From JAFMPW01 sp041743085 (GTDB taxonomy: Bacteria; Bacteroidota; Bacteroidia; Flavobacteriales; Flavobacteriaceae): a stretch of DNA of 64,000 nucleotides. Shown piece after piece: positions 59,562-64,000 of the stretch. The DNA is taken from contig JBGTNL010000075.1 in the NCBI GenBank assembly GCA_041743085.1, positions 9,612 through 73,611 on the forward strand, read 5' to 3'. Made by a program: the position numbers and the translations under genes. A model generated the notes under the pieces. That model made no database searches, was not told the DNA's origin, and saw only the letters and a program-made list of their open reading frames with translations. Position 1 is the first letter of the stretch; every line of letters begins with the position of its first letter.

Positions 59562-60719
59562 ATGAATAGGATCATTCTCTTTCTTTTCCTGACTCCAGGT
59601 TGTATGAGTTTTGGCCAGGAAGCGGTACATAACTATGGCACCATCCAGATCCATGATTCGGCGATGGTAGGTTTTCATATGGATCTGATCAATGATGGCG
59701 CCTTTGATCAAAATCTGGGGCTTGTTGGTTTTTACAGCGATTTCGGACAGATACGGGTATCCGGCAATTTCTCCCCTGTTTTTTATGATGCCGAAGTGCT
59801 CGTTGACGACAGCCTCATTTTGGAGACTACCATTGGGGTAAATAACAATGGGAATCTGATCACCGGAGATGTACGTACGCCAAGAAACCAAACAGCCATT
59901 TATTCCAATTTTTATGACAATTCATTCTATACAGGGGAAAGCAATGCCTCTAAAATAGATGGCTATGCCGCCTGTACCAATAAATCCTCTTTTATCTTTC
60001 CGGTAGGCGATGAGAACCGGCTTAGACCCCTTACCATAGAATCAATGGCGATAAATCCACTTGTTAAATGTGCTTATTTCTTTGAAGACCCCAATGACTC
60101 CAAAACCCTAAATGCCACATTTAATACCACAAAAAAAACTTCAGAATATATCTCGGTGAGCAACAAGGAATTCTGGCGGCTCGAAGGTGATGTCCCCTCC
60201 AATGTCACCCTTACCTGGGATGGCTATAGCAACATCCCGGCCCTGGGGGAGTTCATAAGCGACTTAAAGGTGGTTGGGTGGAGCAAAGCCGAAAAGCAAT
60301 GGATCAATTTGGGAAATACCGCTGTAACCGGTGGGCTGGCCTATGGTACTGTGACTTCAGCCCTTTTTGTTCCGAGCAACTATGAAATTATTACCATCGG
60401 CGGCAATGATGACCTTTTGGAAACCTTTCAGGTCTTACAATTGGATAACTATTATATGACGCCCAACGGCGACGGGCAAAATGATGCATTGGTGGTTAAA
60501 GGTCTGGAAAAATCGCCGAAAAATCTGTTACAGATATTCAACCGGTATGGGGTGCTGGTCTATTCTAAAGACAATTATACAAACGACTTCACAGGACAAT
60601 CCAACAGGGAGCAGGTGATACAACGAAATGCCGGACTGGAATCCGGTATCTATTTCTATATCACTACGCTCCACACCCTGCGGCAAAAACATCAGGGGTA
60701 CTTGTATATCTCTAACTAA
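59562..60719 (+). CDS. Fibre partner/anchor protein 2 with T9SS type B sorting domain
   Basis: The 385-residue product follows fibre gene 2 after three bases. Signal peptide MNRIILFLFLTPGCMSFGQ, then AVHNYGTIQIHDSAMVGFHMDLINDGAFDQNLGLVGFY, clearly the same domain as in partner 1 (GFH..LIND..FD.NLGL.GFY). DVRTPRNQTAIYSNF, SKIDGYA, FIFPVGDENRLRPL and KCAYFFEDP with the conserved Cys also match. The C-terminus is the gliding-motility domain: LDNYYMTPNGDGQNDALVVKGLEKSPKN, LQIFNRYGVLVYS, LESGIYFYITTL and GYLYISN. The functional inference is the same as for partner 1: T9SS-exported anchor or assembly factor for the fibre encoded upstream. Confidence 0.88.
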   Translation: MNRIILFLFLTPGCMSFGQEAVHNYGTIQIHDSAMVGFHMDLINDGAFDQNLGLVGFYSDFGQIRVSGNFSPVFYDAEVLVDDSLILETTIGVNNNGNLITGDVRTPRNQTAIYSNFYDNSFYTGESNASKIDGYAACTNKSSFIFPVGDENRLRPLTIESMAINPLVKCAYFFEDPNDSKTLNATFNTTKKTSEYISVSNKEFWRLEGDVPSNVTLTWDGYSNIPALGEFISDLKVVGWSKAEKQWINLGNTAVTGGLAYGTVTSALFVPSNYEIITIGGNDDLLETFQVLQLDNYYMTPNGDGQNDALVVKGLEKSPKNLLQIFNRYGVLVYSKDNYTNDFTGQSNREQVIQRNAGLESGIYFYITTLHTLRQKHQGYLYISN

Positions 60720-61101
60720 CGGAGTACAGGCGATCCTCAGCTTCAGCCTGATTTTAAGAATATCCCCCGTTTCTATCCTTCCCCTGAAAACATCACTTAT
60801 GTTCATTTAGAGTATTCATAAATAGAAACTTAGAAAATGATGTCTTTCCATATTTACTTCTCGCAATATCATTAAATCAGGTTTTTATATACTTTTCCTA
60901 CACTTATACAACATTATTTCGTTGTAATATAACAGATTAACTATCATTGCACTATTCGCTTTAAAAATACGGATCTGGGAATGTTAATTTTCATATTAAC
61001 GCCAGTCGATTAAACACGAGAGACCATGAACTAAAGACATACTAAATCAATCTCTTATTAAAACCCAAACCTTTTCAAATTAACCTACACCTTCCCAAAC
61101 C
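60720..61101. other. Intergenic stretch between modules 2 and 3
   Basis: About 380 AT-rich bases without a gene. A small inverted pair TACAAC/GTTGTA lies at 60907-60926. No clear promoter box or terminator is seen, so module 3 is presumably transcribed from an unrecognised start in this stretch. Confidence 0.5.
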
Positions 61102-62412
61102 ATGAAATTCAAAATATTATTTTTCATTTTAATACTATTTAAAGCCAGTTTTATAGTGGCACAGGTTAAAATTGGAGATGACCCGGAAAGTATCGACGGG
61201 GCTTCCCTCTTTGAAATGGAAAGCAGGGATAAAGTATTGGTGCTGACCCGTGTCAATACTTCTTTAATGGAAAAAATAAAACCATTGCATGGGGCATTGG
61301 TATACAATACGGACACCGCCTGCATTTACCTTTATAATGGCAAACAGTGGCAGAGTTTGTGTTATGGTGCTTCCAGGCCTGATATTGCATTCGAAGAGAA
61401 CCACGATGGTAGTTTTACCATAAGAAATTCGGGGGGTTCTTCCCTTAACACCGCAGATCTTATCGGATTACAGGGGGAGGTCGGACCTCAGGGTGAAAAG
61501 GGAGAACCTGGAGCGACAGGACCAGCAGGTGCTGACGGAACAGCCGGTGCCCAAGGACCTAAAGGTGATAAAGGAGATATTGGCACCAATGGTGCACAGG
61601 GACCGGCAGGTACAGACGGTGCTGATGGGATAGACGGTGCAACAGGACCACAAGGTGAAAAAGGAGAACTAGGGGCAACCGGACTACAAGGTGAAGTCGG
61701 GCCACAGGGGCCTATCGGATTAACAGGAGCCACCGGCGCAGTAGGACCACAAGGTGAAAAGGGGGGAAAAGGTGATACCGGACCACAGGGACCTGAGGGA
61801 GATCCGGCAACCGACGATCAGACTATAGCCACGGATAATACGCCTGGTAATATATCAATTGCCGGTGGCAATGTGCTAACGATCAATGTTAATGACCCCG
61901 ATTCCAATGCTGCAAATGAGATTCAAACCTTATCCATTTCCGGTAATGAGCTTTCGATATCCGGGGACGGAGGGAATACGGTGACCTTTACACAATCGAA
62001 CCTGGCCCAGGCAAATCTAACGCAAGGCCCTGAAACAAGAACCTACGATCTGAACAACCAGAACCTTGGTTTTACAAATGGCAATCTTGGTATTGGAACA
62101 ACAACACCGACCTCAAAATTAGAGGTAGCCGGTGCGTTTTCAACACCCATAAGATCTACTCTGGTCAGCTCCTCCCTCGATGAAAATGACCATACCTTAA
62201 TAATGAGGCAAAAAAATCTGCTTATTACCCTGCCTACTCCGGCCAGTTGCCCCGGGAGAACCTACGTTCTGGTAAATATCAGTACGGGAAATAACAGTAC
62301 GCACATAGATTATATATGTAATAGGGGTAAGCCCAGGAATGATCTCAATAGGAATAAATCCATTTGGCTGCAAAGTGACGGCAGTATCTGGCAGCAAATT
62401 AACATTCAATAA
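61102..62412 (+). CDS. Collagen-like surface protein 3
   Basis: The product is 436 residues. Signal peptide (KILFFILILFKASFIVAQ), head domain of the same type (VKIGDDPESIDGASLFEMES, GALVYNTDTACIYLYNGKQW and a second Cys 13 positions after the first), again ending at residue 121. Then 38 G-X-Y triplets (about 122-235, GLQGEVGPQGEKGEPGATGP onward). After GDPATDDQTIATDNTPGN comes a beta-rich shaft (LSISGNELSISGDGGNTVTF), GIGTTTPTSKLEVAG near 330, and a tip of about 90 residues (LLITLPTPASCPGRTYVLVN ... SIWLQSDGSIWQQINIQ). DDQT occurs once, tying it to the repeats of fibre 1. The partner gene starts 24 bases later. Confidence 0.86.
   Translation: MKFKILFFILILFKASFIVAQVKIGDDPESIDGASLFEMESRDKVLVLTRVNTSLMEKIKPLHGALVYNTDTACIYLYNGKQWQSLCYGASRPDIAFEENHDGSFTIRNSGGSSLNTADLIGLQGEVGPQGEKGEPGATGPAGADGTAGAQGPKGDKGDIGTNGAQGPAGTDGADGIDGATGPQGEKGELGATGLQGEVGPQGPIGLTGATGAVGPQGEKGGKGDTGPQGPEGDPATDDQTIATDNTPGNISIAGGNVLTINVNDPDSNAANEIQTLSISGNELSISGDGGNTVTFTQSNLAQANLTQGPETRTYDLNNQNLGFTNGNLGIGTTTPTSKLEVAGAFSTPIRSTLVSSSLDENDHTLIMRQKNLLITLPTPASCPGRTYVLVNISTGNNSTHIDYICNRGKPRNDLNRNKSIWLQSDGSIWQQINIQ
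61465..61806 (+). repeat. Collagen-encoding stretch, 38 triplets
   Basis: An uninterrupted run of G-X-Y codons. As in fibre 2 it starts at residue 122 of the protein. Units are more varied (GEK, GLQ, GEV, GPE) and no tandem duplication is visible. Confidence 0.85.
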
Positions 62413-62436
62413 TCCTGGAAAATTAATCTGAAATCT

Positions 62437-63594
62437 GTGTTGAAATATACGAAACTTTTGCCACTTAGCGCCTTATTGTATGTCTTGCCACTTTCGGTAA
62501 GTGGACAAGGGTCCTTTCATAATTTTGGAAACCTCAGAATTCACGACAAGGGTTCTCTGGGATTTCATTCCGACCTGATCAATGATGGCATTTTTGATAA
62601 AAATGAGGGGCTGGTTGGATTTTATCAGGACACCCAATTAAAGATTTCCGGAGCTTTCAGTCCAACTTTTTATGATTTTGAAACGGCAGTTGAAAAAGAC
62701 CTTTACCTAGAAGTGCCCATCACCATTGCAAACTCCGTCAATTTTGTATATGGTAACATTAAATCCACCAGAAACGAAAAGTCGGTCTATATTCAATTAC
62801 TGCGGAAAGCATACCACAACGGAGCGAACGACAATTCAAAGGTTGATGGTTATACCGCCGTTGACGGGCAAAAGGAGTTTTCATTCCCTGTAGGATATGA
62901 CCATAAAATAAGGCCCTTGAACGTTCGGTTTGTCGATGGCAGTTTTTTCGCCAAATGCGAATATTTCTACGAAAATCCAAATAACCCGGATAGCTTTTAT
63001 CAAAGTTTTGATATAAATAAAATGGATCCGGAACTGTATGCATTAAATTCAAAAGAATTTTGGAACCTGAGCACTAGCGGAGTCTTACAAATTACATTAA
63101 GCTGGGATAGCCAGAGTGATCTTTCTTCCATCGTAAAGGATTTAAGCAATGTAGTGGTCGCCGGATGGAATAAAAAGGATGAACAATGGGAAAACCTGGG
63201 CAATGCGCTGCTTGAAGGAAATCTCACAACGGGCACAGTCACTTCCAATACATTCAATGCTAATAATTATGAGATTTTCACTATAGGTTCGTTCTTTGAT
63301 AAAAACGACAACACGCCCGGAAATTATGCACTTTCCCCGAATGGAGACGGAATTAATGATGCTCTTATTTTCGAAATTACCCGGAAATCCCCGAAAAATA
63401 ATTTAAAGATCTTTGACCGGTCTGGCCATAAGGTTTATGAAAAATCGGACTATCAGGATGAGTTCGTCGGGAAGGCTAACAAAGGTGCCTCCTCTTCGGT
63501 TTATGACATACTTCCCAATGGGGTTTACTTTTATTTGCTAGAACTACTCGATTTAAACATGAAACATCAGGGTTACTTTTATATTACACGCTAA
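62437..63594 (+). CDS. Fibre partner/anchor protein 3 with T9SS type B sorting domain
   Basis: The 385-residue product starts with GTG at 62437 or the adjacent TTG at 62440, 24 bases beyond fibre gene 3. After a signal peptide (LLPLSALLYVLPLSVSGQ) come FHNFGNLRIHDKGSLGFHSDLINDGIFDKNEGLVGFY, KSTRNEKSVYIQLL, SKVDGYTAVDGQKEFSFPVGYD and KCEYFYENP with the conserved Cys. The C-terminal domain reads YALSPNGDGINDALIFEITRKSPKN, LKIFDRSGHKVYEKSDY, LPNGVYFYLLEL and GYFYITR. It is shorter on identity to partners 1 and 2 than these are to each other but has the same length and layout. A hairpin just after the stop should end transcription. Confidence 0.87.
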   Translation: MLKYTKLLPLSALLYVLPLSVSGQGSFHNFGNLRIHDKGSLGFHSDLINDGIFDKNEGLVGFYQDTQLKISGAFSPTFYDFETAVEKDLYLEVPITIANSVNFVYGNIKSTRNEKSVYIQLLRKAYHNGANDNSKVDGYTAVDGQKEFSFPVGYDHKIRPLNVRFVDGSFFAKCEYFYENPNNPDSFYQSFDINKMDPELYALNSKEFWNLSTSGVLQITLSWDSQSDLSSIVKDLSNVVVAGWNKKDEQWENLGNALLEGNLTTGTVTSNTFNANNYEIFTIGSFFDKNDNTPGNYALSPNGDGINDALIFEITRKSPKNNLKIFDRSGHKVYEKSDYQDEFVGKANKGASSSVYDILPNGVYFYLLELLDLNMKHQGYFYITR

Positions 63595-63600
63595 TCTCCA

Positions 63601-63622
63601 ATTTTGGCCCTAACGGCCAAAA
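63601..63622 (+). terminator. Hairpin after module 3
   Basis: TTTTGGCC and GGCCAAAA form an 8-bp stem around CTAAC, 7 bases after the module-3 stop. The symmetry allows it to work on either strand, but the T-run on the plus side is short. Confidence 0.6.
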
Positions 63623-63861
63623 AGGGTAGCAGAACTGCCCCGTTGCCGCTATCTTTACTACCCTCTGATTTTAAATTCCTCTGTTGCCTCCAAACCACCC
63701 ACCTTCGTACAATTGGGGTATAATAAAGGCATTTTAGTAGCGTCAGGTTCCTGCCGGAAAAGCCAAAGACAATCATTGCATTGATACGGCGATGCATTTG
63801 TCAAAATACTTACTACTTTTGGGAATCCGGTCCCCCGGGATATTTTTAAATTTAGGATGAA
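63623..63861. other. Gene-free stretch before repeat copy 3
   Basis: Neither strand carries a supported gene; a minus-strand open frame spans it but lacks any domain or export signal. The composition is mixed and the far end runs into the third repeat. Confidence 0.4.
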
Positions 63862-64000
63862 TAAATGGCATTAAACCCCAGGGCATCCCGATAGCTATCG
63901 GGACCGGGCCCAATAGAAGGAATCGACCCAAGGGTCGAGGTATTAAACCTAGACCCCGCTGAAAAAGCGGGGTTAGTTCAACCATCCATTTTAACCGCTC
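63862..64000 (+). repeat. 160-bp structured interspersed repeat, copy 3 (cut by window end)
   Basis: The flanking TAAA is at 63862-63865 and the element begins TGGCATTAAACCCCAGGGC at 63866. Here the first internal stem (CCAGGGC/GCCCTGG in copies 1 and 2) is altered: ATCCCGATAGCTATCGGGACC replaces part of it, inserting the palindrome TCCCGATAGCTATCGGGA. From AATAGAAGGAATCGACCCAAG on it follows copies 1 and 2 closely. The right end lies beyond the window. Confidence 0.85.

Noticed and set aside
1..64000. tRNA, rRNA or riboswitch genes
   Set aside because: No cloverleaf with an acceptor CCA context, no rRNA segment and no recognisable riboswitch core was seen in the intergenic stretches, though small structured RNAs cannot be ruled out without a covariance search.

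Overview
The window reads as chromosome of a Bacteroidota bacterium, most likely a marine member of the Flavobacteriaceae. The evidence is the set of lineage-typical families (DUF1573, DUF6702, carboxypeptidase-regulatory-like surface proteins, T9SS type B/gliding-motility C-terminal domains, bTHX ribosomal peptide, kynurenine-route NAD genes) and -7 boxes of the Bacteroidota form TAnnTTTG. Several of these pair with a -33 TTG or TTA at 20 bp. No tRNA, rRNA, CRISPR array, transposase or phage gene was found.

Layout. 1-1015 is the 5' end of pyruvate carboxylase (minus strand), followed by the tiny bTHX gene and a decayed cassette-like gene. 2.3-7.2 kb carries a lipoprotein, yaaA, rluD with a PASTA membrane protein, and ddl-coaD. 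7.5-9.7 kb is a three-PAS histidine kinase with a single-domain response regulator. 9.75-10.74 kb is a zinc-carboxypeptidase pseudogene interrupted by a 160-bp repeat that recurs at 45.1 and 63.9 kb. 10.8-18.2 kb holds NUDIX/pyrE, birA, rsfS-ftsH and a lipid-related run (LUD, cdsA, psd, acyl-CoA-binding protein). 18.3-20.9 kb holds a creatininase-like gene and two gene remnants (RDD family and a possible sterol desaturase). 21-28 kb holds valS, a DUF1573 protein, a PDZ retropepsin, an aminotransferase and murB. 28.2-30.5 kb holds an ECF sigma/anti-sigma pair, a small Cys-containing membrane peptide and a second sigma factor. 30.9-38.6 kb holds lipA, gap with a hybrid kinase, lpxK, a Nif3-like gene and a coiled-coil zinc-ribbon relative that has lost its cysteines. 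38.7-44.8 kb holds kmo, clpP, an MFS transporter, kynU and a GNAT gene. 45.4-51.9 kb holds an O-methyltransferase, PAP2, tatA, an M1 peptidase, DUF6702 and two paralogous surface proteins.

The most unusual region is 52.2-63.6 kb: three consecutive two-gene modules on the plus strand. In each, the first gene encodes a secreted fibre-like protein with the same ~121-residue N-terminal head (invariant C-x12-C pair) but a different shaft. Fibre 1 has DDQT-type 35- and 38-residue repeats, fibre 2 has 127 uninterrupted collagen G-X-Y triplets and a C1q/TNF-like tip, and fibre 3 has 38 triplets and another tip. The second gene of each module encodes a 380-385-residue paralogue with a shared N-terminal domain and a C-terminal gliding-motility/T9SS type B sorting domain. 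I infer a modular surface-fibre system in which the conserved partner is exported by T9SS and anchors or assembles the variable fibre.

Three clear gene ruins plus several structured repeats in intergenic space show that this stretch has undergone gene decay and repeat insertion outside the housekeeping operons.
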